NCBI GenBank assembly: GCA_020683205.1
Contig: CP085689.1
Location: 2,356,001 to 2,420,000, forward strand
Source of the DNA: Lentisphaerae bacterium WC36
GTDB taxonomy: Bacteria; Verrucomicrobiota; Lentisphaeria; Victivallales; SZUA-371
Direction: 5' to 3'
DNA length: 64,000 nucleotides
Part shown: positions 9,359 through 19,151 of the stretch, piece after piece
Position numbering within the stretch: the stretch's first letter is position 1
Layout of the letters: every line of letters starts with the position of its first letter
Program-made: the position numbers and the translations under genes
The notes under the pieces: model-generated
Database searches by the model: none
The model's input: only the letters and a program-made list of their open reading frames with translations
What the model was told of the DNA's origin: nothing

Positions 9359-11059
9359 TCAATATATCGCCATTGTCAAATCACCTGTACGAATCATCTT
9401 AATATAACCCTTTGGCAATTTTGAATCCAATCGTTTCTCCTTAATAGACCTAAACAACACAATCTTTTTTGTTCTAGATTTATCAGCAATTAATTTTTCT
9501 AATTTTTCAACGGAATAAAAACGCTTTTCTTTAAGTTTTTGATCACGGTTTAAAGCATAACCAAAATTGCCCATGCGAGCGTAAATCCCAATATCTTTGC
9601 GTTCCAAATAATAATTCACTGCAAAAATCATATTTGAATATGCAATCACGGTCGCATCTTCAGGAATTTCTTGAGCATTCTCTAAAATAAATTGACCCTG
9701 CGCTTTATTATAGAGAAATTTATTCGGTGCAGCTAAATTCGCAACCATAAAAATAACAGCAAAGGCTATAAAAAAGTATTTTAATTTTTCATGAACATCA
9801 CTATTCTTTACACATAGATATAAAAATGTCACGCACAGAGCAAATACTAAAATAATCATTGGGTACTTAAATAATTCTCCCTTGCCATAAATTGTTGGGC
9901 AAAAATTTGTCAACACAGTTCCAGTATAAACTGTAGCAGCTACTGCCGCAATACTAAATAGCACTAAAAGAATCTTATTTACAATATTAAATGTTTTAAT
10001 ATTATTCTCATTTAAAGATTTATTAAGCCAGTATCCAACCAGCATCGCTAATGGCGCAAAACATGGCAAAATATAAGTTGGCAACTTTCCACTTGACAAC
10101 GAAAAGAACACAACAACAACTCCAAACCAGCATATTAAGAAACGAATTCGACTATCACTAAAATCTTTCTTCGCAACACCTTTGATAATTGTCCATAAAT
10201 GAATACCCCATGGCAGAATACCAATTAGTACAACTGGAATAAAGAACCAAAATGGCTCTTCATGTTTGTTAGAAGCATCATTACTATTTTCGCGAAATTT
10301 ACTTAAAAAACGGCCAATATGCTCTTCAATAATAAAATGATGCCAAAAGCCTGCGTCAGCCTTTAACATCGCCAAAGACCACGGTACTGCAACCAATAAC
10401 ATTACAAAAAAGGGCAACCATGGTAACGTAAAAATCTTTTTATATTCTTTTTCCCAAAGTAAAAATAATGTCGCAGCTCCACCCGCCAAAATAAAAATTA
10501 CAAACCCTTTGGTCAAGAATGCACAACCAAAGCTTAGCCCACAAAGCACTGAGTAAGTAAAAAAATCCATTTTCCCTTTACTTTTATAAAGCATGTAAAA
10601 GAAAATCATTCCCAGAGTCATAAAACCACTAAATTGCGCATCAAGAACAACAAATGTTCCAATACCAAAAACTATCCCCATAGAGGCAAAAATTGCCGCC
10701 GATAATACTGATAAAAAATCATTTTTAAAGGTCTTTTTAACAAAAAACCAAACACCACAAGTCGCAATTAGAGTCATCAAAGCAGAACCAAGGCGAGCAG
10801 CAAAGGCATTAACGCCAAAAATTAACATATTTACAGCACTCAACCAGTAAGCAAAAATTGGCTTTTCAAAAAATACCAAATCATTCATTTTAGGCGTTAT
10901 CCAATCGCCAGTTAAGAGCATTTCGCGAGGAATTTCAGCATAACGTGTTTCATCTGGAGAAATTAAGCCTCTATATCCTAACGTTGCTAAATATGCAATA
11001 ACACAAAACAAAATCAAATATAAGGCAAAATTGCCATTTTTTTTCAAATATTTTATCAT
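9359..11059 (-). CDS. ArnT-like lipid-linked glycosyltransferase (GT83/PMT superfamily)
   Basis: 566 residues with about a dozen membrane segments. It begins with one membrane helix followed by the periplasmic motif SPDETRYAEIPREMLLTGDW, diagnostic of the ArnT/PMT superfamily, then FFEKPIFAYWLSA. ArnT moves 4-amino-4-deoxyarabinose from undecaprenyl phosphate to lipid A. Length and motifs agree, but no arn biosynthesis genes are nearby, so the sugar and acceptor are unknown. It implies an outer membrane or similar periplasmic glycan acceptor. Confidence 0.85.
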   Translation of the reverse strand: MIKYLKKNGNFALYLILFCVIAYLATLGYRGLISPDETRYAEIPREMLLTGDWITPKMNDLVFFEKPIFAYWLSAVNMLIFGVNAFAARLGSALMTLIATCGVWFFVKKTFKNDFLSVLSAAIFASMGIVFGIGTFVVLDAQFSGFMTLGMIFFYMLYKSKGKMDFFTYSVLCGLSFGCAFLTKGFVIFILAGGAATLFLLWEKEYKKIFTLPWLPFFVMLLVAVPWSLAMLKADAGFWHHFIIEEHIGRFLSKFRENSNDASNKHEEPFWFFIPVVLIGILPWGIHLWTIIKGVAKKDFSDSRIRFLICWFGVVVVFFSLSSGKLPTYILPCFAPLAMLVGYWLNKSLNENNIKTFNIVNKILLVLFSIAAVAATVYTGTVLTNFCPTIYGKGELFKYPMIILVFALCVTFLYLCVKNSDVHEKLKYFFIAFAVIFMVANLAAPNKFLYNKAQGQFILENAQEIPEDATVIAYSNMIFAVNYYLERKDIGIYARMGNFGYALNRDQKLKEKRFYSVEKLEKLIADKSRTKKIVLFRSIKEKRLDSKLPKGYIKMIRTGDLTMAIY

Positions 11060-11483
11060 AATCTATTACTTTTTCACTTTATTTTTGACAGGCAGCTTTG
11101 ATTAACAAGAAGCCCTTTTTATTAATATTATACAGTAAAATAAATAATAACTGTAACTTCTATTAATATTAGTTTTTTATACTATAATTCAAGTCCTTAA
11201 AGATTTTTTTTGCAATAATAACACTATATTATTTATTACACTTTTCACTTTTTTAAGTTGTTTTATCCTTTGATGACTTTAATTAATAACGATTAATGGC
11301 AAAAAGTGAGCCGTTTTACTTGATAAATAATCTTTTGATAATATCTTTAATAACTTGATTTCAAAGTTTAAACTTTGTTATTTTGCAGTAAAATTATTAT
11401 TACTGATTATTTAGGTTTAGATAAATTTTTATAAATAAATTTAACCATCATTAACAATAAAAATTAATGGAGATTTATACAAA
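11060..11483. other. Divergent intergenic region upstream of fbaA
   Basis: 424 nt of AT-rich sequence without a convincing reading frame between the divergent glycosyltransferase and aldolase genes. TTTACT followed 18 nt later by TAATAT near 11320-11345 is a possible fbaA promoter. Nothing else is supported. Confidence 0.4.
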
Positions 11484-12566
11484 ATGAGCGAAAAGATTTT
11501 CGATTCAGTTAAGCCAGGTGTAGTAACTGGTGACGGAGTTCAAGAGATTTTCCGTATTGCTAAAGCAAACAAATTTGCTTTACCAGCGGTAAATGTTGTT
11601 GGTTCAGATTCTATTAACGCTGTAATGGAAGCTGCTAAAAGTGTTAACTCACCTGTAATTGTTCAGTTCTCAAACGGTGGAGCTGCTTTCAATGCTGGTA
11701 AAGGAATTGGTTTAGAAGGTCAAGCTGGCGCTATCGCTGGAGCTATTGCTGGAGCTAAACATATCCATCACCTAGCTGAATTATACAATGTTCCTGTGAT
11801 TTTACACACAGACCACTGCGCTAAAAAGTTATTACCATGGATTGACGGTTTATTAGATGCTGGCGAAAAACATTTTGAAGAAACTGGTAAACCATTATTT
11901 AGTTCTCATATGTTAGACCTTTCAGAAGAGTCTTTAGAAGAAAATATCGAAATTTGCTGCAAATACTTAGAGCGTATGGCTAAAATCGATATGACTTTAG
12001 AGATTGAATTAGGTTGTACTGGTGGAGAAGAAGATGGGGTTGACAACAGCCACTTAGATGAATCTGATCTTTACACAAAACCAGAAGAAGTAGCTTTAGC
12101 ATACGAAAAATTAAACGCTATTTCTCCACGTTTCACAATCGCTGCTGCGTTTGGTAACGTTCACGGTGTATACAAACCAGGTAATGTTGTATTATCGCCA
12201 AAAATCTTACGTGATTCTCAAGCATTCGTAAAAGAGAAGTTTGGTTTAGCAGAAGACAAACCATTAAACTTCGTATTCCACGGTGGTTCTGGTTCTTCAA
12301 TCGAGGAAATCCACGAAGCTGTATCTTACGGTGTAATTAAAATGAATATCGATACTGATACTCAGTGGGCAACTTGGGAAGGTGTTTTAAACTTCTATAA
12401 AGAAAATGAAGCATACTTACAAGGTCAGCTAGGTAACCCAGAGGGTGCTGACAAGCCTAATAAGAAATACTATGATCCACGCGTATGGTTACGTGCTGCG
12501 GAAGTTGCGATGGTAGATCGCTTAAAACAAGCTTTCAAAGACTTAAACTGTATTGACGTTTGCTAA
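11484..12566 (+). CDS. fbaA: Class II fructose-bisphosphate aldolase
   Basis: 360 residues, co-linear with E. coli FbaA almost throughout. It cleaves fructose 1,6-bisphosphate to glyceraldehyde 3-phosphate and dihydroxyacetone phosphate. VILHTDHCAKKLLPWIDGLL holds the catalytic Asp and a zinc His. ELGCTGGEEDGVDNSH, the zinc-binding FGNVHGVYKPGNV and the phosphate-binding VFHGGSGSS are all intact. The SD GGAG lies 12 nt before ATG. It has its own terminator and is probably transcribed alone. Confidence 0.98.
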   Translation: MSEKIFDSVKPGVVTGDGVQEIFRIAKANKFALPAVNVVGSDSINAVMEAAKSVNSPVIVQFSNGGAAFNAGKGIGLEGQAGAIAGAIAGAKHIHHLAELYNVPVILHTDHCAKKLLPWIDGLLDAGEKHFEETGKPLFSSHMLDLSEESLEENIEICCKYLERMAKIDMTLEIELGCTGGEEDGVDNSHLDESDLYTKPEEVALAYEKLNAISPRFTIAAAFGNVHGVYKPGNVVLSPKILRDSQAFVKEKFGLAEDKPLNFVFHGGSGSSIEEIHEAVSYGVIKMNIDTDTQWATWEGVLNFYKENEAYLQGQLGNPEGADKPNKKYYDPRVWLRAAEVAMVDRLKQAFKDLNCIDVC

Positions 12567-12595
12567 TTTTAGATTTTTCTAAAATTTAAAATGAT

Positions 12596-12630
12596 AAAAG
12601 CACTCTAAAAATTTAGAGTGCTTTTATTTT
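12596..12630 (+). terminator. fbaA terminator
   Basis: AAAAGCACTCTAAA pairs perfectly with TTTAGAGTGCTTTT across a short loop and continues into ATTTT. It lies 30 nt after the stop codon. Confidence 0.9.
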
Positions 12631-12749
12631 AGCCTCACAGTAATAAAAAAGTTCGAACAAATTAAAATTCAACCCAAGCTTTTAAAATAATTTTTTAAAC
12701 AATTTAAACGTAAAATCAAAACATCTAAATTCTTTAATAGGTTATTTTA

Positions 12750-13380
12750 TTCTAGTAATTACTTAACTTTTAACTCTAATGTTCCACAAAAAAAATTCTT
12801 TTGTAAATTATTGATATTGATGCGAATTTTCTTCGTAATAATTTTTTAAAACCCTACTGTATTAAAAATGTCTAAATAGATTGTATATTTATAACCACCA
12901 TTTAAAAGCACTTTTTTGTCTTTCCCATTTATTGTTAAATAACTTATGCTCCAACTTTACGAAAGACAACACAAACCATTAGTCTAAATATCATCATACC
13001 CAAATATTGCCTCTTAAATAATTTTTGGATCATCCATTAAATAACCTAAGTTTGCATAACTTTTAACCAATAAAGAGCTTTTTTCCGTCCCCAAGCGCCT
13101 TTACCTTCTTTTAACAACCACGCATTATCATTTTTTTAACAAAACACTAATTTTATCCAAATTTCCAGCTAAACCTTTTTTTTGGCGCTTAATATATTCA
13201 GGTAATCAGTCTTGAAGACAAACAAAGTCAACTGGTAATTTGATTAAGACACTGGGTACTAATGGAACTCACTTACTAATGTAATTATTGTTTCTTACAC
13301 CTAAAGGTGACGCCCCCAACTTCAGTTGCTACAAAAGCACTACAATCAAACAATAAATTTAACAATAAAAATGGTGTTTT
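12750..13380 (-). pseudogene. Decayed GH127/DUF1680-type glycoside hydrolase gene
   Basis: Translated on the minus strand, scattered pieces in shifting frames with stops match the N-terminal pattern of DUF1680 (beta-L-arabinofuranosidase-like) proteins. They include RQKKGLAGNLDKIS, DNAWLLKEGKGAWG, KKALYWLKSYANLGYLMDDP (about 13020-13220) and an N-terminal LPVDFVCLQD. Further downstream are remnants such as YLTINGKDKKVLLNGGYKYT and INNLQKNFFCGTLELKVK. The gene has many stops and a large internal deletion (most of a normal 600-residue protein is missing). It is plainly non-functional. Confidence 0.65.
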
Positions 13381-13393
13381 TTTATACATTATT

Positions 13394-13421
13394 AAAAGGT
13401 GATATTTTACAATCACCTTTT
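13394..13421 (-). terminator. Terminator after the GH5-like gene
   Basis: AAAAGGTGAT pairs with ATCACCTTTT (10 bp, 8-nt loop), 8 nt after the ancestral stop codon at 13429. The T run is short. Confidence 0.6.
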
Positions 13422-13428
13422 ACAATTA

Positions 13429-14549
13429 CTACTTCGTATACTTAACGCCTGTTAATTTTCTTAACAATACCACTTCTTCATCATCATATGGGGCGCCATC
13501 TTTGCGGAAAATATCATGAAACCACGGAGTCGCTTCTCGAGTATATTTTTTCTGCCAAGAATTCCAAGGATATAACGTTTGACTCTTGCCTGCAACTAAT
13601 CCCCAATTAATTTATATTTTTTCATAATTGGAGTAATTTTAGCAAAGGTGCTACTTGGTCTTGCCATGTATTCACTACAAATTATAGGACGTTTAAAGTT
13701 TTGTAAAAATTTAATGTCTTCTTCCATTTTTTTCACTCCACTATAGTTGTGAAAACTAATTACATCAGAACAATTATATGCAATACGATTCAGCAAACCA
13801 TTACTTTTGATACTAGCCCATGTTCCAGAGGTAACTGGTTGACTTAATTCAACTTTATCTGCCCATTGATAAACCTTTTTTAATAAATATGTGGTACGTT
13901 CGCGTTTATCCTTAAGTTCATACTTTTTATAACTATTACGATTGAAGTTCCCTGGTTCATTATATAAATCCCATAATCGAATACGATCATCATCTTTAAA
14001 GCGCTTTAATACGGCCAAAACATACTCTTCAAGTTTATCAATTTTCTTATAATCATCACGAACTCCACGAGCAGGACTTTGTACCCAGCCAGCATTATGT
14101 AAACGTGGAATAGGATCAGGTTGAGGCCCAGCCTTTGCTACGGGATTCCAACAATCATCAAAAAATACAAACATTGGTTTAATTTTATGCTTAGCACAAA
14201 TTGTTAAAAAATTATCAATCCTAGCTAAGAAAGCTTCTTTTTCAGTAGCCCAAACTAAATCATGTAAATAAACACGTACCGTATTGAAGCCAATTGAAGC
14301 CGCCCATCCTAATTCTTTATCAATCAATTTTGGGGAATAGGTCGCTTTTTGCCACATTTCGAGCTGATTGCTAGCATTTGATGGGATAAAGTTACAGCCA
14401 ATAATCCAGCCCTGTTTTTTTTGCCATGCTTTAGCTTTTTCCAAGCTCCAAACTTTTGTTTTTGGTACTTCATTATCGACAGCTTTTGTCTGATTTGCGA
14501 AAAGAGCCAATGTAGCAACGAACGCACCAGTTAGTAAAAATCTTTTCAT
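13429..14549 (-). pseudogene. GH5-type glycoside hydrolase (cellulase superfamily), frameshifted near the 3' end
   Basis: The first 313 or so codons encode an exported TIM-barrel hydrolase. It has a signal peptide (MKRFLLTGAFVATLALFANQ), GFNTVRVYLHD, the acid/base Glu in WDLYNEPGN and the nucleophile Glu in ICSEYMARPS. The annotated frame then ends in KYKLIGD and stops (13596). One base out of frame, the sequence continues perfectly as INWGLVAGKSQTLYP through to GVKYTK and a stop at 13429, followed by a terminator. A single-base loss near 13605-13615 explains this. Both catalytic residues remain, so the truncated protein could still exist, but its last barrel strand is lost. Either a recent pseudogene or a sequence error. 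Confidence 0.8.
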
Positions 14550-14649
14550 TTTTTTCCTCTTGGTTTTATTTTGAAAGTTAATCTGTTGTTCAGTAAATCA
14601 TAACGCAACTTGAGTAAAAATTTTGTATATTAAACAAAATTATATAATT

Positions 14650-15789
14650 TTATTTTGTTCCGAAACGGTACTCTGTGCGTGAAGAATAAACTTCGCCTGG
14701 TCTGAGTACTGTTGAAGGGAAATTCTTTTGATTAGGAGAATCTGGATAATGTTGAGTTTCTAAGCAAAAAGCGTTACGAAAATTATAAGGACGATTGCTT
14801 TCACCAACATTTGAACCGTCCAAAAAGTTGCCACTATAAAATTGAATACCAATCTCAGTAGTCCACACTTCCATAGTACGACCAGTTGTTGGTTCATAAA
14901 CTTTAGCTGCTTGAGCTAAGTCTCCAGTTTGATTATCAAGAACCCAGTTATGGTCATAACCATTGCCATATTTTAGCTGAATATTTTTAAAATTAATTCT
15001 TTCGCCAATCGTATGTGGAGTTGTAAAATCAAATGGAGTATTTGCCACTATTTCAAATTCACCTGTCGGAATTAAACCTGCATTAACTGGAGTGTATTTT
15101 TTAGCATTCAATTGCATAAAGTGACCCAAAATATCACCGTTGCCCTCGCCTTTTAAATTAAAGTAAGTATGATTTGTCACATTTACTATAGTTGCCTTGT
15201 CAGTAGTCCCATGATAATCAATCCTTAATGCATTATCATTTGTTAAAGTATAAAGTACTTTAAGTTTTAAGTTACCAGGATAACCTTGCTCGCCATCTTT
15301 GCTTAAGTAGTCTAATTCTAAACATGGTTGATTGTCTTTTAAAAACGCTTTTGCATCCCAAATTACTTTATCAAATCCTTTATTTCCTCCATGTAATGAA
15401 CAAGGAATTCCTGCGGGATCATTATTTGTTGGTAATTTGTAATTTACGCCATCAAGAGAAAATTTTCCATTCGCAATACGGTTGCCATAACGACCAACAA
15501 TTGCCCCAAAATATGGAGAGCCTTTAATATATTCTTGGACATTATCATACCCTAATGAGATATCAGCATATTTTCCATAGCGATCTGGAGTAAAAATTCG
15601 CACCACAATTCCGCCATAGTTAGTAATATCAACAGTCATTCCTTTGTCATTTTTTAGAGAAAACAACTGGGTTTGTTTCCCACTGTTTGTTTTACCAAAA
15701 CTAGCAATATTGATGCTTGATTCTGCATACAAGGTTCCACAAAATGTCGTCACCACCATCAATGAACCTAAAAATTTCTTTAATTTCAT
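14650..15789 (-). CDS. galM: Exported aldose 1-epimerase (galactose mutarotase)
   Basis: 379 residues with an N-terminal signal peptide (KKFLGSLMVVTTFCGTLYA), so it acts outside the cytoplasm. It interconverts alpha and beta anomers of hexoses or pentoses. GRYGNRIANGKF, SLHGGNKGFDK (catalytic-site His), NVTNHTYFNL and DHNWVLDN follow the family order, and the late CLETQHYPDSPN carries the conserved catalytic Glu. It lies 100 nt upstream of the GH5-like gene on the same strand, which points to a shared role in extracellular glycan breakdown. Confidence 0.95.
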   Translation of the reverse strand: MKLKKFLGSLMVVTTFCGTLYAESSINIASFGKTNSGKQTQLFSLKNDKGMTVDITNYGGIVVRIFTPDRYGKYADISLGYDNVQEYIKGSPYFGAIVGRYGNRIANGKFSLDGVNYKLPTNNDPAGIPCSLHGGNKGFDKVIWDAKAFLKDNQPCLELDYLSKDGEQGYPGNLKLKVLYTLTNDNALRIDYHGTTDKATIVNVTNHTYFNLKGEGNGDILGHFMQLNAKKYTPVNAGLIPTGEFEIVANTPFDFTTPHTIGERINFKNIQLKYGNGYDHNWVLDNQTGDLAQAAKVYEPTTGRTMEVWTTEIGIQFYSGNFLDGSNVGESNRPYNFRNAFCLETQHYPDSPNQKNFPSTVLRPGEVYSSRTEYRFGTK

Positions 15790-16323
15790 TTTATTTTCCT
15801 TAATTTTCTTCTTGGTTTAAAGCTATTTTATAATAAAAAAGTAACTAAACTTATTACAAATTTTAAAACTCTCTCAAAATATTTAATTTGAAATTTAACA
15901 CTCATAGAAATGCAATTTCTAAATCCACATTCAGCGTTCTCAAAAATGCTTCAAATTAACAACTAATTTATTGACACTAAAATTTAGTTGCATATAAAAA
16001 TAGGACATATAACAACTTTTTTTTATTGATTAACATATTTACTTTTGTCACTAAAAAAAGAAAAATCAAGCTATTTTTTTGCCATTTTCTGACATCAAGC
16101 CATTTTAACCTCAAAACTCCTAATATTTTCTTTATTTGAAATTTTGTAATTTAACTTTTTATTTTACTATTTATTTGTTTTTACTTTATATTATTATCTT
16201 ATTTTAGTTTTATTTTAATTAAATATATGAAAAAGCAAAATATAAAAAAGTTTCTTTTTCATGGTAAAATTGATAAAAAACTATTTCTATTTAAATAACA
16301 TTCTATAAATATTTTAATATGAC
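15790..16323. other. Gene-free AT-rich stretch with a plus-strand promoter-like site
   Basis: No gene is seen. TTGACA (15971-15976), a 16-nt spacer and TATAAA (15993-15998) make a near-consensus housekeeping promoter on the plus strand, but no plus-strand gene follows before the kdgK terminator. The minus strand must contain the galM promoter. Confidence 0.4.
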
Positions 16324-16359
16324 CAAAAAAAACTGCTAAAAGAACAAACTTTTAGCAGT
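16324..16359 (-). terminator. Terminator of the kdgK cluster
   Basis: ACTGCTAAAAG and CTTTTAGCAGT form a perfect 11-bp stem with a 6-nt loop, followed on the minus strand by TTTTTTTT. It is 28 nt after the kdgK stop. Confidence 0.92.
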
Positions 16360-16387
16360 ATATAAAATAAAATTAATAAGTGAATTT

Positions 16388-17488
16388 TTAACGATCTACA
16401 CGAGCACCGCCGCCACCCATAATTTTTTCAACTTCATCAATTGTAGCCATAGTAGTATCACCAGGAGTTGTCATCGCTAATGCGCCATGAGCAGCTCCGT
16501 AGTTAACTGCCAGGTTTGCATCACTTTTTTCCATGAAACCATAAATTAAACCTGAAGCAAAACTATCGCCTCCACCAACACGATCCATGATCTCCAGTTC
16601 TGGACGATGTGTTGCAGTGAAAAATTCACCATCACACCAGCAAATTGCGCCCCAATCATTAACTGTAGCAGTTTTCACACCGCGTAACGTTGTTGCAGTT
16701 GCTTTGAAATTAGGATATTCAGAAATTGCTTGCTTAATCATATTTTCAAAACTTGAAGTATCTAAGTTAGTTAAATTTTCATCAACGCCTTCAACTTCAA
16801 ATCCTAGACATGCAGTAAAATCTTCTTCATTACCAATCATTACATCTACATATTTAGCAACTTCACGATTAACTTCTTGAGCTTTTTCGTGACCACCAAT
16901 AGCATTCCATAATGATGGACGATAATTTAAGTCGTAAGAAATAATTGTACCATATTTTTTAGCAACTTTCATCGCTTCAATAACAACATCTGGAGTTGTA
17001 TCGCTTAATGCAGCAAAAATACCGCCAGTATGGAACCAGCGTACTCCCAAAGTACCAAAAATGTATTCCCAGTCAATATCACCAACTTTTAATTGAGAAA
17101 CCGCAGTGTTACCACGATCCGAGCAACCACGAGCACCACGAATACCATAACCACGCTCAGTAAAATTCATTCCATTACGAACTTCACGACCAACGCCATC
17201 ATATTTAGCCCACTTGATAAATGATGTATCAACTCCACCCTGTAAAATAAAATCTTCAACTAAACGTCCAACTGGGTTGTCAGCAAATGCTGTCACAACT
17301 GCCGCACGTAGCCCAAAACAACGACGTAAACCACGAGCAACATTATACTCGCCGCCACCTTCCCACGCAGTGAATTGACGTGTTGTATGAATACGTCCCT
17401 CACCTGGATCTAAACGTAGCATTACTTCGCCTAATGATAAAATGTCATAACGGCATTCTTCTTTACTTTTTACTTTAAATGTAGCCAT
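16388..17488 (-). CDS. kdgK: PfkB-family sugar kinase, 2-dehydro-3-deoxygluconokinase-like
   Basis: 366 residues. The fold markers are LSLGEVMLRLDPGEGRI, GGGEYNVARGLRR and the anion-hole signature DRVGGGDSFASGLIYGF, whose Asp is the catalytic base. KdgK phosphorylates 2-keto-3-deoxygluconate, an intermediate of uronate breakdown. The C-terminus has a glycine stretch. It is the last gene of a same-strand cluster of oxidoreductases and a regulator, which suggests the cluster degrades a sugar acid. The exact substrate is inferred from family resemblance. Confidence 0.8.
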   Translation of the reverse strand: MATFKVKSKEECRYDILSLGEVMLRLDPGEGRIHTTRQFTAWEGGGEYNVARGLRRCFGLRAAVVTAFADNPVGRLVEDFILQGGVDTSFIKWAKYDGVGREVRNGMNFTERGYGIRGARGCSDRGNTAVSQLKVGDIDWEYIFGTLGVRWFHTGGIFAALSDTTPDVVIEAMKVAKKYGTIISYDLNYRPSLWNAIGGHEKAQEVNREVAKYVDVMIGNEEDFTACLGFEVEGVDENLTNLDTSSFENMIKQAISEYPNFKATATTLRGVKTATVNDWGAICWCDGEFFTATHRPELEIMDRVGGGDSFASGLIYGFMEKSDANLAVNYGAAHGALAMTTPGDTTMATIDEVEKIMGGGGARVDR

Positions 17489-17608
17489 TTGTAATTTTTT
17501 TCCTTAATATTTTATATTCCTTCTAATTGAATCTCGCCAACAAATATAGCATTTATTAACGAAATTAAAAATGCAATAGAAAGATTATTTATTAATCTAA
17601 TGTAAATA

Positions 17609-19057
17609 TTATTTACAAGCTTTACATTGACGCTTAATTTCTTGCAATTTAACATAATCTGTCATCTTTTTGTAATACAAATCTAGCGGATAACATCCTG
17701 AAACTAAACCATTACGAGGTGCTGTTGTGCAGTCTCCAAATGTACGACAAATTAAACGACGATTTAAAGGTTTTCCTGCTAATGAATCAGCACATATTTC
17801 TGGATATGATAACACCATACGACCAATACCCGCAAAATCCTGCATACCACTTGCAACAATACTTTGTGCAACATTTGGCAACCATTCTTGGAGGTATGTT
17901 AAACCCGAACCAACAAAATGCATATCAGGACATGCCTTTTTAACCTCTGCTACCGCATTAATTTGTCGCGCTACACCTACTAATGGATCTTCTGGCATCA
18001 TATAACCATCTGATACAGGATAATATGCAGGGCGTTGAATATGAGGAATATAATATGGGCTTCCAACTGTAGTACACACCATTCTCACATCAAATTCATC
18101 ACGAATCATTTGTAAAAACTTAATTGTTTCAGTCATATCAATACCACCCCCTGTACCATCACCACCAAAAGCATATTTATAATCACCAACTTCAATCATT
18201 GGTTCACCATGACCATCTTCAGCTTTTTTAAATGGCATCATATCAAATAAACTTAAACGCAATGAAATATCAAGATCTGGGCAGCGCTTTTTAATTCCCG
18301 AAGCAATTTCACGGAAGAAACGGGTACGGTTTTCAAAGCTACCCCCATATTTTCCAGGACGATCAAAAGCACTTAAAAATTCATGACCTAAGTAACCATG
18401 AGCATGTTTAATATCAACAAATTGATACCCAGCTTGATATGATAACTCAGCCGCATCAATAAATTTTTTAACGATAACTTCTACCTCTTCATCAGTAACT
18501 GGTTTAGTATTTTGATTACCAAACTTAACATCCAATAATGGATGATTATAAGCAATAGTAGACTCTAAAACTTTATCATCATTTGGATGTGAAAAACGTC
18601 CTGAATGAGTCAACTGCAAACCTACATATAAATCATTCGTTTCGCCAAATTTATCACCGTGAGCATTTACAACTTTTTGACGTAAATCAGCCATCGCTTC
18701 AACAGTTTCAGGAGTCATCATCATTTGACGTGTGTTACTTTTCCCTGATTTCATTACTGCCGCGGCTTCGCAGCCATAAAGTAATTTGGCTCCGCTTTGA
18801 CCAAAACGTACCCAACGACGTTCCGTTAATTCACTAGGCGCACCATTTCCAAGGCAATCCCAACCTTCCATTGGTAAAATACTCCAGCGGTTACCAATAG
18901 TACGACCTTTGTATTCTAATTTTTGCGCCATAGGTGCATCAGCTCCACTTTGAACTGTATCATCAACTGGTAAATTAACGCCTAAAGATTTAACGTGTTC
19001 TCTAAAATCTTCAACAGTTTTTAGACTACTAACTTTTTTGTATCGATCGAGTCCCAT
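17609..19057 (-). CDS. NADH:flavin oxidoreductase, old yellow enzyme family
   Basis: 482 residues forming an FMN TIM barrel. Visible are WSILPMEGWDCLGNGAPSEL (FMN-binding N-terminus), YVGLQLTHSGRFS, DIKHAHGYLGHEFLS (HxHGYL active-site motif) and FENRTRFFREI. The C-terminal ICRTFGDCTTAPRNGLVSGC has spaced cysteines but not the usual CxxCxxxC cluster of dienoyl-CoA reductases, and the flavin/NADH C-terminal domains of those enzymes are absent. It probably reduces an activated C=C bond of a sugar-derived or similar substrate, with the FAD protein at 19823 as a possible partner. Confidence 0.85.
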   Translation of the reverse strand: MGLDRYKKVSSLKTVEDFREHVKSLGVNLPVDDTVQSGADAPMAQKLEYKGRTIGNRWSILPMEGWDCLGNGAPSELTERRWVRFGQSGAKLLYGCEAAAVMKSGKSNTRQMMMTPETVEAMADLRQKVVNAHGDKFGETNDLYVGLQLTHSGRFSHPNDDKVLESTIAYNHPLLDVKFGNQNTKPVTDEEVEVIVKKFIDAAELSYQAGYQFVDIKHAHGYLGHEFLSAFDRPGKYGGSFENRTRFFREIASGIKKRCPDLDISLRLSLFDMMPFKKAEDGHGEPMIEVGDYKYAFGGDGTGGGIDMTETIKFLQMIRDEFDVRMVCTTVGSPYYIPHIQRPAYYPVSDGYMMPEDPLVGVARQINAVAEVKKACPDMHFVGSGLTYLQEWLPNVAQSIVASGMQDFAGIGRMVLSYPEICADSLAGKPLNRRLICRTFGDCTTAPRNGLVSGCYPLDLYYKKMTDYVKLQEIKRQCKACK

Positions 19058-19151
19058 GTTTAAAAACTCCTATAATTCCTATTTTGTTTTTGTGACAGTT
19101 TTTTTCTGTCAGTTTTTTTAATACTACTATTTTGAGTGTAAAAATATAATT

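Noticed and set aside
11294-11312. Sigma-54-like GG-N10-GC arrangement ahead of fbaA
   Set aside because: TGGCAA is followed by GAGC rather than TGC, so it matches the consensus too poorly.
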